In this document: piece by piece, positions 16,843-25,386 of the stretch
How the letters are laid out: each line of letters starts with the position of its first letter
How positions within the stretch are numbered: the first letter of the stretch is position 1
Source: Brevibacillus panacihumi W25
GTDB lineage: Bacteria > Bacillota > Bacilli > Brevibacillales > Brevibacillaceae
Assembly (NCBI RefSeq): GCF_000503775.1
Contig: NZ_KI629785.1
Span: 248,001-312,000 of the forward strand
Direction: 5' to 3'
DNA: 64,000 nt
Notes under the pieces: model-generated
Told to the model about the DNA's origin: nothing
What the model saw: only the letters and a program-made list of their open reading frames with translations
Database searches by the model: none
Made by a program: the position numbers and the translations under genes

Positions 16843-17737
16843 GCTGATTCCCCCTGGATCTCGTTTGCTCCGCAATCAGACGCGACAAGGTCTGGGCCAT
16901 GATTTGTCCTGCGGTTTTTGGTGCAACGATTCCGGGCAGTCCGGGTGCGAGCAGTGCCTTGATCCCCCGTCTTTCGGCGTAGCGAAAATCTGTGCCACCC
17001 GGTTTGGAAGCGAGATCGAGGATAAACGCCGACTGCGGCATTTGAGCGATTACCTCTGCTGTCAGGATTAATTGCGGGACCGTATTGAAGACAAAATCAA
17101 CATTCGTCACGTGCTGCCGTACTTCGCCTATATGGAAGGGAGTCAATCCCATCTCATAAATGCGCGCCAAGTGTTCCTGACGCCTTGCTCCAACTTTAAC
17201 ACGAGCTCCAAGTGAGTGTAAGGCCCGAGCCATGGATAACCCGGTACGGCCCAATCCCAAAACCATGCTGTTCGAACCGTGAATCGTAATATCCGTGTTT
17301 TGGATCGCCATCATCAGCGCTCCCTCTACGGTAGGGATGGAGTTGTAGATGGCTACATCATCACGATCCAGCAGTTCTACCAACGGAATGTTCTTGGGTT
17401 CCAACAGTCCGCGCAGGTATGGTTTGGCCATTCCCGTGTATACCACGCAGTGCTTTGGCAGGCTGGCAACATGCTCTTCTTGCAGCTTTAGTTGCTTGGA
17501 GCAAAAGATGCTTTCTACATAACCAGAGTCATCAGTTCCGACAATGGGTAGGATGAGGGCATCCGCGTCTTTCAACACATCGCATGTTAATGGTCTCTTC
17601 GTTGCCCCTGTGAAATTGCTTTCCAGGTTGTCGAAGCCAATTAACGTCACCATCGCATCCAGTTGAATGCAGCGTTTAATCACTTCCAACTGGCGCGCGT
17701 CGCCGCCGATGAAGGCAACATGTATGCCCGTTAGCAT
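16835..17737 (-). CDS. dpaA: dipicolinate synthase subunit A
   Basis: 300 residues starting MLTGIHVAFIGGDARQLEVI, with an N-terminal dipicolinate-synthase domain and a Rossmann-type NAD(P) site VLGLGRTGLSMARAL (about 158-172). It is the dehydrogenase subunit of the spore dipicolinate synthase. The ATG at 17737 follows AAAGGGG; the longer frame from 17758 starts before this ribosome site. It is the first gene of the dpa-asd-dap cluster. Sigma-K control is expected from B. subtilis, but I do not see a convincing sigma-K promoter. Confidence 0.93.
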   Translation of the reverse strand: MLTGIHVAFIGGDARQLEVIKRCIQLDAMVTLIGFDNLESNFTGATKRPLTCDVLKDADALILPIVGTDDSGYVESIFCSKQLKLQEEHVASLPKHCVVYTGMAKPYLRGLLEPKNIPLVELLDRDDVAIYNSIPTVEGALMMAIQNTDITIHGSNSMVLGLGRTGLSMARALHSLGARVKVGARRQEHLARIYEMGLTPFHIGEVRQHVTNVDFVFNTVPQLILTAEVIAQMPQSAFILDLASKPGGTDFRYAERRGIKALLAPGLPGIVAPKTAGQIMAQTLSRLIAEQTRSRGNQHG

Positions 17738-17758
17738 GCTGCGTTCCCCTTTCCACAC

Positions 17759-17786
17759 ATTTTACTGCATCTTGATTGAAACGCAA
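17759..17786 (-). promoter_or_regulatory. possible sigma-A-like promoter before dpaA
   Basis: On the minus strand TTGCGT (17781-17786), 16 bases, then TAAAAT (17759-17764), about 20 bases before the dpaA ATG. The -10 does not fit the sigma-K pattern expected for a spore gene, so this could be chance. Confidence 0.3.
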
Positions 17787-17872
17787 GGGTTTTTCCGTAC
17801 GAAACGTAAGTCGCGAAACGTTGTAGTCTACCTCCATCCTATTCTCTCGCCCTTGGTTCGGTGACACTGAGT

Positions 17873-18133
17873 CTACTTTTGAGCCGTTTGATTCTCAAGC
17901 GGTTTCAACTGGATGATGATCATGTCCGGCCCAATTTTGATGATGGAGCTCCACGGAATCACAATATCCTCTCTTTTCTTGCCTAAACCCAAAAAGCCGC
18001 CACCAGACAAAAGAATGGACTCAATCGTCCCGTTTTGCGGATCGATGATCAGATCAGAGTCGCCAATCACACCCATCCTCTCACCTGTGTCCAATCCTAT
18101 GATCTCTTTGCCACTCAATTCGCTTAAGCGCAT
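17873..18133 (-). CDS. ymxH: YlmC/YmxH family PRC-barrel sporulation protein
   Basis: 86 residues, a single PRC-barrel domain starting MRLSELSGKEIIGLDTGERMG with an IESILLSGGG strand pair. The YlmC/YmxH family is widespread in spore formers; its biochemical role is not settled. ATG at 18133. It lies between mlpA, whose terminator is at 18181-18205, and dpaA, as ymxH does in B. subtilis. Confidence 0.88.
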   Translation of the reverse strand: MRLSELSGKEIIGLDTGERMGVIGDSDLIIDPQNGTIESILLSGGGFLGLGKKREDIVIPWSSIIKIGPDMIIIQLKPLENQTAQK

Positions 18134-18180
18134 AGACGCATCTCCCTTTGTCCACGTGGTTTACTGTTGATATACGCAAA

Positions 18181-18205
18181 AAAATCCGGGCTATGCCGGA
18201 TTTTT
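18181..18205 (-). terminator. Rho-independent terminator of mlpA
   Basis: The arms AAAATCCGG (18181-18189) and CCGGATTTTT (18196-18205) pair, followed on the minus strand by a T-run. It starts 9 bases after the mlpA stop. Confidence 0.88.
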
Positions 18206-18213
18206 AACAAGCA

Positions 18214-19473
18214 TCACATGGATGCAAGCACATCATTTTTCACATTTTCCGGGAAGCCCTCCAAAGGACTTACCATTGCCAGCGCCATCTTGCTGCGGAA
18301 CAGTTCTTGCGCTACCGCCAAGACGGATTCATGGGAGACCCGGTCGATTTTGGCGATGATTTCATCGAGGCTCAGGTGTCGGGAGAGCAGTAATTCGTTC
18401 TTGCCCAGACGGCTCATGCGGCTGCTGGTGCTCTCCAGGCTTAGCATCAGGCTTCCTTTCAACTGTTCCTTTCCTTTGTTCAATTCTTTGTCCGTAATGC
18501 CGTTGACGGTCACATCATGCAAAATGTTGGTGACAATGTCAAATACCTGCCCGACGTGCTCAGGAGCCGTTCCCGAATAAATCGTAAACGAGCCCGTCTC
18601 TTTATAGGAAGAATGGTATGAATAGACCGAATAAGCCAATCCCCGCTCTTCGCGAATTTCTTGAAACAATCTTGAGCTCATGCTTCCCCCGAGTACATTG
18701 TTCAGCAGGATCAGCGAGTAGGTATTCTCGTGCCCAACCTGGAAGCCAGGAAGGGAGATGCACAAATGAGCCTGTTCAGTTGCTTTATTATGTCCGATGA
18801 TCTCACCCGAAAACGGGGGCTTCGTCAGGCTGACTTCACTTCCCTTTCGCGAAAACCCGGAAAAGCGCTTTTTGATCTCCTCGATCAACGCGTCATCAAA
18901 ATTGCCTGCTACCGTAATCACGGTATTCCCCGGCAGATAACGCTCCTCAATGTATTGGACAAGATCGTTCCTCTTCAGGCTTCGCAGGACATCCTCCGTC
19001 CCCAGAATCGAGTAGCCGAGCGGATGTTGACCGAAGCTGGCTCTGCTGATCAGATCATGCACCAGATCGTCCGGCGTATCTTCATACATGCTGATCTCCT
19101 CGATGACGACATTTTTCTCCTTCTCCAGTTCTTCAGGGTCAAAAACGGATTCAAAGAACATATCAGCCAGCACAACCAGAGCTATTGGCGCGTGCTGATC
19201 GAGCACACGGGCATAGTAGCAGGTGTACTCTTTCGAAGTAAACGCATTCACGTTACCGCCGATCTCATCGAACGTCTCTGCAATTTCTTTGGCAGAGCGA
19301 GTAGCAGTACCTTTGAAAAACATGTGCTCCAAAAAATGGGAAATGCCATTATTCTGTTCATTTTCATATTTCGAACCGGTCCCCACCCATATTCCGATGG
19401 CTACAGAGCGAACGGACGGAATTTTCTCCGTCACGATTCTCAGACCGTTTTCACAAGTATGACGTTGTATCAC
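18214..19473 (-). CDS. mlpA: M16-family zinc peptidase (MlpA/YmxG)
   Basis: 419 residues. The inverted zinc motif H46-F-L-E49-H50 (GISHFLEHMFFKGT) is intact, with the conserved downstream NVVIEEISMYEDTPDD containing the third zinc ligand Glu. A second M16-like half has the R/Y pair region (SRLFQEIREERGLAYSVYS). This is a complete processing-peptidase-like enzyme of the type encoded beside pnp and dpaA in Bacillus. GTG start at 19473 after AAGGAGG. Cytoplasmic by lack of a signal. Its natural substrate is not known from sequence. Confidence 0.9.
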   Translation of the reverse strand: MIQRHTCENGLRIVTEKIPSVRSVAIGIWVGTGSKYENEQNNGISHFLEHMFFKGTATRSAKEIAETFDEIGGNVNAFTSKEYTCYYARVLDQHAPIALVVLADMFFESVFDPEELEKEKNVVIEEISMYEDTPDDLVHDLISRASFGQHPLGYSILGTEDVLRSLKRNDLVQYIEERYLPGNTVITVAGNFDDALIEEIKKRFSGFSRKGSEVSLTKPPFSGEIIGHNKATEQAHLCISLPGFQVGHENTYSLILLNNVLGGSMSSRLFQEIREERGLAYSVYSYHSSYKETGSFTIYSGTAPEHVGQVFDIVTNILHDVTVNGITDKELNKGKEQLKGSLMLSLESTSSRMSRLGKNELLLSRHLSLDEIIAKIDRVSHESVLAVAQELFRSKMALAMVSPLEGFPENVKNDVLASM

Positions 19474-19543
19474 AAAAATCCTCCTTGGCGAATCTTATCG
19501 TCTTCGATCCTCATAGGCAGATCTGCACCCGTAAACACGTCTA

Positions 19544-19572
19544 ACTATAGCAAACTTCCAGTCTCACCACAA
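19544..19572 (-). promoter_or_regulatory. sigma-A promoter of mlpA
   Basis: On the minus strand TTGTGG (19567-19572), 17 bases, then TATAGT (19544-19549) with an extended TG one base before it. It lies about 70 bases upstream of the mlpA GTG. Confidence 0.6.
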
Positions 19573-19586
19573 CAAAGGAGCATGCT

Positions 19587-20567
19587 TCAGGATTGTTTGG
19601 GCAGGCGGCTACTGGAGAGGAGCTCTGATACGGTGGTAGGAACAAGCCCTTTTTGCTTGGCGAGTGTCAGCAATTGGTCCAGGCTGGCCTCCGATGCCGC
19701 GGTCGGGTGCATCAGAACAAGAACGCCATTTTCCATTCGTTTGCTGATTCTTTGGATGACCCAGGAAGGTGAAGGCTTCTTCCAATCGACTGTGTCTGCA
19801 GTCCACATGATCGTCTGCATGTCATAAGAGGAGCGAGCAATATCCACGACACGCTGATTAAACGATCCGGATGGAGGCGCGAAGAGGCTGGGCTTGATTC
19901 CGACTGTCTTCTCAATCACTTCCTGCGTTCGCTGGATTTCTTGATGGATTCTTTCTACGCCCAGGTGCTTCATATCGGGATGAGAATAAGCATGATTGCC
20001 AATTTCATGGCCGCGCTGCGCGATTTTCTTGGCTTCCTCCGGATACTTCTTCACCCAGGAGCCATCGAAAAAGAAGGTTGTTTTGACCTGATGTTTGTCC
20101 AGCGTATCCAGCATGGAATCCAGGTACTCATTCCCCCATGCCACGTTGATCATAAAAGAGATAGCGGGTTTTTTGGGATTGCCGCGATAGATCGGATGCG
20201 CCCCCAGCTGCTTGAGCGTGACAGCCGGTTCTACTTCCTTGAAAACAAGCGATTCGGGACCAGATTGCTTGGATGCAAGCATTTTTTCGAGGGACGCCTC
20301 TACATCCACCATCAGTCCGTTGTATCCCGGAATCGCTTTCCATGTAGGGTCCACCTTTGCATCCACCGGCGCTTCTTCCCGTCCCGCTTTCCACGTTTCG
20401 ATCATCTGGCGCAAACGTTCCTTCTCGTCCCCCGCAGCGGTTGCAAAGACAGCTTCCTTCTCCTTCACCGCATTTACATAACGAGAAATTGGCTGACCAT
20501 TCATCAGGAATGTCAAAAGCACTGCGATACCAATTGCGAACCACAGCCTCCTCTTGCCCTTCGTCAT
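19587..20567 (-). CDS. ylxY: YlxY family polysaccharide deacetylase homologue (catalytic Asp motif missing)
   Basis: 326 residues: an N-terminal membrane anchor (about 7-25) and a NodB-like domain (about 130-320). The metal motif HEIGNHAYSH is present, but the usual TFDDG is replaced by MINVAWGNE, so the catalytic Asp pair is absent, as I recall for the YlxY family. It may bind sugar without deacetylating. The ATG at 20567 is preferred over GTG 20612 because GGAGGAGGAAAGGG precedes it. Located after pnp, as in B. subtilis; annotated generally as a sporulation-related deacetylase. Confidence 0.87.
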   Translation of the reverse strand: MTKGKRRLWFAIGIAVLLTFLMNGQPISRYVNAVKEKEAVFATAAGDEKERLRQMIETWKAGREEAPVDAKVDPTWKAIPGYNGLMVDVEASLEKMLASKQSGPESLVFKEVEPAVTLKQLGAHPIYRGNPKKPAISFMINVAWGNEYLDSMLDTLDKHQVKTTFFFDGSWVKKYPEEAKKIAQRGHEIGNHAYSHPDMKHLGVERIHQEIQRTQEVIEKTVGIKPSLFAPPSGSFNQRVVDIARSSYDMQTIMWTADTVDWKKPSPSWVIQRISKRMENGVLVLMHPTAASEASLDQLLTLAKQKGLVPTTVSELLSSSRLPKQS

Positions 20568-20647
20568 AGGACCCTTTCCTCCTCCAAAACGTACAAGTCT
20601 CTCTTTGTCCACTCTATGTTTGCGGCAGGAAAGTTAGACGAAAAAAG

Positions 20648-20693
20648 AAAAAGCTTCCGTACGCGAAGTGTTCTTCGAGTGACGAAGCCTTTT
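20648..20693 (-). terminator. Rho-independent terminator of pnp
   Basis: Nested stems: outer GCTTC/GAAGC (20653-20657 with 20684-20688, extended by A/T pairs) and inner CGAAG/CTTCG (20664-20668 with 20673-20677), followed on the minus strand by a T-rich tail. Confidence 0.82.
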
Positions 20694-20704
20694 GGGTGGG
20701 ACTA

Positions 20705-22846
20705 TTATTCTGCTTGCGCAGGTGCTTCCTGTTTTGCCGCTGCCTGCTCTTTGAGGACAGCCTTGCGGGAAAGGTTGACACGACCTTGGTCGTCAATTTC
20801 CGTAACCTTCACTTCAATTTTATCGCCTACAGCGACGACATCCTCGGTTTTGGCTACGCGTTCTTCCGCCAATTGAGAGATGTGGCACAATCCTTCCTTG
20901 CCGGCAAACAGCTCTACAAATGCACCGTATTTCTCGACGCGCTTGACGGTGCCCAGATACATCTGGCCAACTGCCACCTCGCGAACGAGATCTTCAATGA
21001 TTTGTTTCGCACGCATGTTTGCTTCATGGTTAATAGAGGCAATAAAGACGCGCCCATCCTGCTCGATGTCGATTTTTACGCCGGTTTCCTCGATGATCTT
21101 GTTGATCACGCGACCTTGAGGACCGATGACATCACGGATTTTTTCCGGATTGATTGTCATTGTCATAATTTTAGGCGCGAATGGAGACAGTTCTTTACGC
21201 GGTTCGGAGATTGTGCTCATCATGTGCTCGAGGATGTGCATACGTCCAATTCGCGCTTGCTCCAACGCCATTTGCAGGATTTCACGATTGATCCCGGAGA
21301 TCTTGATATCCATCTGGATTGCCGTCACACCAGCTTCTGTACCGGCTACCTTGAAGTCCATATCTCCGAGGTGGTCTTCCATACCCTGGATGTCCGTAAG
21401 AATGGAGAAGGTGTCTCCGTCTTTTCCCATGATCAAGCCCATCGCGATACCCGCTACAGGTGCTTTGATCGGCACACCTGCGTCCATCAAAGCAAGAACG
21501 CTGGCGCAGATTGAGGCCTGCGAGGTAGAACCATTGGACTCAATTACTTCAGAAACCAGACGAATGGTGTATGGAAACTCTGTTTCACTCGGAATGATCG
21601 GCTCGATCGCCCGTTCACCCAATGCACCATGACCGATCTCACGGCGGCCAGGAGGACGCAGTGGACGCGCTTCCCCTACGCTGTACGGCGGGAAATTGTA
21701 GTGGTGCATAAAGCGTTTGGACTCTTCCAGACCCAATCCATCCAGAATTTGCACGTCACCCAAAGCACCCAATGTACAAACACTCAGTGCTTGTGTCTGT
21801 CCGCGAGTAAACATCCCGGAACCGTGTGTGCGGGCCAAAATGCCGACTTCGCTGGAGAGGGGGCGGATTTCATCCAATGCTCGTCCATCCGGGCGTACTT
21901 TTTCATCGGTAATCAAGCGGCGCACTTCATCCTTGACGATATTGCCCAGTACTTCGGAAATCATTTTTTCCTTTTCGGCATACATCTCCGGATCTTGTGC
22001 AGCGAAGTGCTCCAGCGTCTCCGCCTTGATTTGATCGATGGCATCGTAGCGTGCCTGTTTTTCTTCGATGCGTACAGCTTCCTTCAACCGTGCTTCTGCG
22101 ACGGCGCGAACTGCCTGGTCAATCTGCGGATCAACTTCGTGCAGAATGACTTGCATTTTTTCTTTGCCGATCTCTGCGACGATCTTGTTTTGGAATTCAA
22201 TCAGTTGCCTGATGACCTCATGTCCTGTCATGATCGCTTCGAGCATGATTGCTTCCGGCACCTGGTTAGCGGATGCTTCCACCATGTTGATGGCACTGTG
22301 GGTACCTGCAACGACGAGGTGAATGTCGCTCTTCTCCGCTTGCTCGACAGTCGGGTTGATAATAAATTGACCATCTACGCGTCCCACGATCACACCCGCG
22401 ATCGGACCTTCAAAAGGAATTTCTGAGACGCACAGCGCTGCGGATGTTCCGATCATCGCGGCGATTTCTGGCGAACAATCCTGATCGACAGACAAGACAG
22501 TGTTGACGATTTGTACATCGTTACGGAATCCCTCTGCAAAAAGCGGGCGTACAGGACGGTCGATCAAGCGGCTGGCGAGAATCGCTTTTTCACTTGGACG
22601 TCCTTCTCTTTTAATGAAGCCGCCGGGGATTTTCCCGACTGCGTAGAGACGCTCCTCATAGTTGACAGTGAGCGGGAAGAAATCAAGAGCTTTAGGTTCC
22701 TTCGAGACCGTCACCGCAGACAGAATTGCCGTATCGCCGTACCGAACCAGTACCGAACCCTGAGCCTGTTTGGCCATTTTGCCAAATTCCAGCGTCAGTT
22801 TGCGGCCTGCCAGTTCAAACTCATATGTACGGTATTGTTGCTCCAT
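20705..22846 (-). CDS. pnp: polynucleotide phosphorylase
   Basis: 713 residues. Two RNase PH domains separated by the all-alpha linker (about 1-545), then a KH domain (about 555-615; [15 protein letters not shown]) and an S1 domain (about 622-690; [16 protein letters not shown]), with a short Ala/Gln/Glu tail. It degrades RNA 3' to 5' with phosphate and is a degradosome component. Active-site motif [18 protein letters not shown] is intact. ATG at 22846 after GGAGG. A 260-base structured gap separates it from rpsO. Confidence 0.96.
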   Translation of the reverse strand: MEQQYRTYEFELAGRKLTLEFGKMAKQAQGSVLVRYGDTAILSAVTVSKEPKALDFFPLTVNYEERLYAVGKIPGGFIKREGRPSEKAILASRLIDRPVRPLFAEGFRNDVQIVNTVLSVDQDCSPEIAAMIGTSAALCVSEIPFEGPIAGVIVGRVDGQFIINPTVEQAEKSDIHLVVAGTHSAINMVEASANQVPEAIMLEAIMTGHEVIRQLIEFQNKIVAEIGKEKMQVILHEVDPQIDQAVRAVAEARLKEAVRIEEKQARYDAIDQIKAETLEHFAAQDPEMYAEKEKMISEVLGNIVKDEVRRLITDEKVRPDGRALDEIRPLSSEVGILARTHGSGMFTRGQTQALSVCTLGALGDVQILDGLGLEESKRFMHHYNFPPYSVGEARPLRPPGRREIGHGALGERAIEPIIPSETEFPYTIRLVSEVIESNGSTSQASICASVLALMDAGVPIKAPVAGIAMGLIMGKDGDTFSILTDIQGMEDHLGDMDFKVAGTEAGVTAIQMDIKISGINREILQMALEQARIGRMHILEHMMSTISEPRKELSPFAPKIMTMTINPEKIRDVIGPQGRVINKIIEETGVKIDIEQDGRVFIASINHEANMRAKQIIEDLVREVAVGQMYLGTVKRVEKYGAFVELFAGKEGLCHISQLAEERVAKTEDVVAVGDKIEVKVTEIDDQGRVNLSRKAVLKEQAAAKQEAPAQAE

Positions 22847-22906
22847 GTTGCTAGCAGTCCTCCTTCACGACAATGTGCAGTTCTACACTTTGTTTTCTAC
22901 CTGTAT

Positions 22907-22926
22907 GTATTATTTCCTGCCGCAGG
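22907..22926 (-). promoter_or_regulatory. possible pnp promoter with palindrome
   Basis: On the minus strand TAATAC (22907-22912) directly follows the inverted repeat CCTGC-G-GCAGG (22916-22926) in an A/T-rich setting, about 60 bases upstream of pnp. The -35 is poor (TTTAAT-like). Confidence 0.35.
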
Positions 22927-22972
22927 TAAAATTAAATGGATACCATTGGCAGCCTTTCGGGGTAATAAAAAA

Positions 22973-22989
22973 AGCTTCAATTTGAAGCT
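22973..22989 (-). terminator. second intrinsic terminator or attenuator between rpsO and pnp
   Basis: A 7-bp stem (AGCTTCA 22973-22979 with TGAAGCT 22983-22989), 3-base loop and a T7 run on the minus strand. It closes an approximately 80-base structured segment that starts after the rpsO terminator. Confidence 0.8.
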
Positions 22990-23071
22990 CGTACGAAGGG
23001 TGCAGCCCTGTATACGTCCATGTATTAGTTGGGAAGCCCGCCACACTTGGCAGCGGGCCCCCCGACGTAGG
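22990..23071 (-). other. structured intergenic RNA segment between two terminators
   Basis: Between the rpsO terminator and the terminator at 22973 the minus-strand RNA can form GCCCGC/GCGGGC around a 11-base loop, and CGTA...GGG-CTGCA-CCC...TACG. It has no open frame of note. It may be part of a pnp leader or a short RNA; no known riboswitch class is recognised. Confidence 0.35.
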
Positions 23072-23095
23072 AAAAAGCGGGAAAACCCGCTTTTT
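23072..23095 (-). terminator. Rho-independent terminator of rpsO
   Basis: A perfect 10-bp stem (23072-23081 with 23086-23095) with a 4-base loop. The A/T feet provide the A-tract and U-tract. It lies 12 bases after the rpsO stop. Confidence 0.92.
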
Positions 23096-23107
23096 GCATG
23101 ACGTACC

Positions 23108-23377
23108 TTAGCGGCGCAGACCCAGACGGTCTACCACAGAACGGTAACGTTGAACATCTGTTTCTCTCAAGTATGTCAACAGGTTACGGCGTTGACCTAC
23201 CATTTTCAACAGACCGCGACGGCTGTGATGGTCTTTCTTGTGCGTACGCAGATGTCCGTTCAGGTTGTTAATGTTCTCGGTCAAGATAGCGATTTGCACT
23301 TCCGGCGAACCGGTGTCGTTCTCGTGAGTACGGAACTCTTCAATCAGTTGAGTTTTACGTTCTTGAGACAATGCCAT
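23108..23377 (-). CDS. rpsO: 30S ribosomal protein S15
   Basis: 89 residues, the standard S15 length. It begins [28 protein letters not shown] and contains the conserved [19 protein letters not shown] rRNA-binding segment. It binds 16S rRNA at the three-way junction early in 30S assembly. ATG at 23377 after AGGAGGTGAG. It has its own promoter (23473-23501), a structured leader and a terminator. Confidence 0.98.
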   Translation of the reverse strand: MALSQERKTQLIEEFRTHENDTGSPEVQIAILTENINNLNGHLRTHKKDHHSRRGLLKMVGQRRNLLTYLRETDVQRYRSVVDRLGLRR

Positions 23378-23466
23378 CTAGACTCACCTCCTTGTTTTGT
23401 ATACCATGCAGCCGAGTCTGCCGTCGGTGAGAATCGGACAGCCAAGCTGTGGTTATCTGTACAACG
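23378..23466 (-). promoter_or_regulatory. rpsO leader, probable S15 autoregulatory RNA
   Basis: About 90 bases of untranslated RNA with hairpins ACAGC-TTG-GCTGT and CCGA...TCGG before the Shine-Dalgarno. S15 represses its own mRNA in Geobacillus and other bacteria through leader structures. Assignment here is inference from position and folding. Confidence 0.45.
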
Positions 23467-23472
23467 TTATGA

Positions 23473-23501
23473 ATTATATCATATCGATTTATGGAATGCA
23501 A
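23473..23501 (-). promoter_or_regulatory. sigma-A promoter of rpsO
   Basis: On the minus strand TTGCAT (23496-23501), 17 bases, then a perfect TATAAT (23473-23478), about 95 bases before the rpsO ATG. Confidence 0.85.
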
Positions 23502-23515
23502 AGCGAAATCAGAAG

Positions 23516-24457
23516 CTAGTAGGACTCCGAGAACCTCTTCTTGGCGGTGACCACGTCTTGTTGAATCTGCGCAATCAATGCATCTACCCCGGCGAATTTT
23601 TGCTCTTCGCGGATGAAGAAGAGAAACTCGATTTCTACTTCTTTGCCGTAAATCTCCTTGGAGAAATCAAAAATGTGCACTTCTAGTGATTTTTCTTTCT
23701 TCTCCAGCTCAAAGGTTGGCTTGATCCCGACGTTCATCACTCCAAAATACGTCTCCTGATCTACGGTAAAGCGAACGCCATAGACCCCGTTTTTGCCAAT
23801 GAGATAGGGACGCAGTGCCGCGACATTGGCGGTCGGAAAGCCAATCGTGCGCCCCCGCTTGTCACCATGCACGACGGTCCCTCGCACTTTGTAGGGACGT
23901 CCCAGCAAGTGGCGGGCCTGTTCCACATCCCCATGGTGCAGGTATTCGCGAATGACCGTGCTGCTCACCTTTTCTCCCAAGCGATTGACTGGCCCGACTA
24001 TGTCCACGCCATATCGGCCCTGGCTCATCTCTTGCAAAGTCTGCGCTGTCCCCATGCCCCGATGACCGAATGTGTAGTCAAAGCCGACGACTACGTGGCG
24101 GCAAGAAAGAGGCAGCAGGCACTCGTCGATGAAATCCTCAGGGTAAACGGCAGCAAACGAAATGTCAAATTGCATGACGTACGTGGTATCCACGCCCATT
24201 TTTTCAAATTGCTCCAGCTTGTCCGGCAAGGGTGTCAGATAGTGGTTGTAGCCGCTTTGCCCCAGCACTTCCCGCGGATGGGGATCAAACGTCAAGACGG
24301 TGCTTTGCCAGCCGTTCGCCTTTGCGATATCAATGGCCTTCTGGATCACTCTGCGATGGCCGAGATGGACTCCGTCAAAATATCCTAAGGCGATCGCAGA
24401 GGGATTCGGTTCATGGAAGTCAGTAGGTATTGGATATGACAGGGAAATGGTTTTCAC
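23516..24457 (-). CDS. ribF: bifunctional riboflavin kinase/FAD synthetase
   Basis: 313 residues. The N-terminal FAD synthetase (nucleotidyltransferase) domain carries GYFDGVHLGHRRVI (about 27-40); the C-terminal riboflavin kinase domain (about 180-305) carries GRTIGFPTANV. It converts riboflavin to FMN and then FAD. The B. subtilis equivalent is ribC. GTG start at 24457 after GAGGTG, two bases after the truB stop, so it is the end of the long rimP-nusA-infB-rbfA-truB unit. Confidence 0.94.
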   Translation of the reverse strand: MKTISLSYPIPTDFHEPNPSAIALGYFDGVHLGHRRVIQKAIDIAKANGWQSTVLTFDPHPREVLGQSGYNHYLTPLPDKLEQFEKMGVDTTYVMQFDISFAAVYPEDFIDECLLPLSCRHVVVGFDYTFGHRGMGTAQTLQEMSQGRYGVDIVGPVNRLGEKVSSTVIREYLHHGDVEQARHLLGRPYKVRGTVVHGDKRGRTIGFPTANVAALRPYLIGKNGVYGVRFTVDQETYFGVMNVGIKPTFELEKKEKSLEVHIFDFSKEIYGKEVEIEFLFFIREEQKFAGVDALIAQIQQDVVTAKKRFSESY

Positions 24458-24459
24458 AG

Positions 24460-25386
24460 TTACACCTCGGAAGGAAAGACTTTTTCGGCTTTGGCATAGA
24501 GGCCTTTATCCCCTCGGCAAACGCGATGAATCCCGAGTAGCTGTTCGCCGGAAAACAGGCAGATCAAGCTCCCTTCCTTGGCATCCACAGCGGGCAATCC
24601 TGTCGGGAGTCCGTTCAAAACGGCTTTGACCCGCTCCGGTTTCACCTGGACGAAGGGAAGGAAAGAGACTGCTTCGCGGATGGAGAGCATGGGTTGGGAC
24701 AGATCTCCTCCATGTGCTGCCAATTCTTCCAATGTTGCCAGCGGAATCGCATCCTGCTCGGTAAAAGGACCGCTTTTGATTCGCCGCAACAGCTTCATAT
24801 GGGCAGGATACCCCAGAGCACGCCCAAGGTCAACACATAACGTGCGCATGTATGTCCCTTTGGAGCAGGTACAGGTAAAATGGACATCTACCATGCCATG
24901 CTCCACACAAACCTCGTGCAAGACCAGGTCATAGATCGTGACCTTGCGCGCCTGCCGCTCCACGACAGTTCCTTCCCTGGCCAGGTCGTACAGGCGTTTC
25001 CCGTTCACTTTTACCGCTGAGAACATCGGGGGCACCTGCTCGATTTCCCCCAAAAATTGCTGAAAAACCGCCTTGACTCGCTCCTCGGTAATCGAAGCAG
25101 TATCCACTTCCTGCTTTTCCACCATTTCTCCAGTAGCATCTTCCGTCGTGGTGGTATACCCGATACGCATGACGACATCGTAACGCTTGGGCAGCTCCTG
25201 CAAATATTCAACAAGCCGGGTAGCATGACCCAGGCAAATCGGTAGCACCCCGGTCACTTCCGGATCCAGCGTGCCGGTATGCCCCACCTTCCGCGTGCCG
25301 TACAGGCGGCGAATCCTCGCTACGCAATCGTGAGACGTCATACCAGCTGGCTTGTCAATCACCAACACACCGCTTACGTTACTCAT
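24460..25386 (-). CDS. truB: tRNA pseudouridine(55) synthase TruB
   Basis: 308 residues. The catalytic Asp41 lies in the motif GHTGTLDPEVTGVLP; KPAGMTSHD near the N-terminus and a C-terminal PUA-like region (about 245-300) are present. It makes the T-loop pseudouridine in tRNA. ATG at 25386, overlapping the preceding NrnA-like gene by 8 bases. Confidence 0.95.
   Translation of the reverse strand: MSNVSGVLVIDKPAGMTSHDCVARIRRLYGTRKVGHTGTLDPEVTGVLPICLGHATRLVEYLQELPKRYDVVMRIGYTTTTEDATGEMVEKQEVDTASITEERVKAVFQQFLGEIEQVPPMFSAVKVNGKRLYDLAREGTVVERQARKVTIYDLVLHEVCVEHGMVDVHFTCTCSKGTYMRTLCVDLGRALGYPAHMKLLRRIKSGPFTEQDAIPLATLEELAAHGGDLSQPMLSIREAVSFLPFVQVKPERVKAVLNGLPTGLPAVDAKEGSLICLFSGEQLLGIHRVCRGDKGLYAKAEKVFPSEV

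Noticed and set aside
17738..17872. sigma-K promoter for dpaA
   Set aside because: Expected by analogy, but I could not find a CATA-n3-TA -10 with a suitable -35; only a sigma-A-like match is visible.
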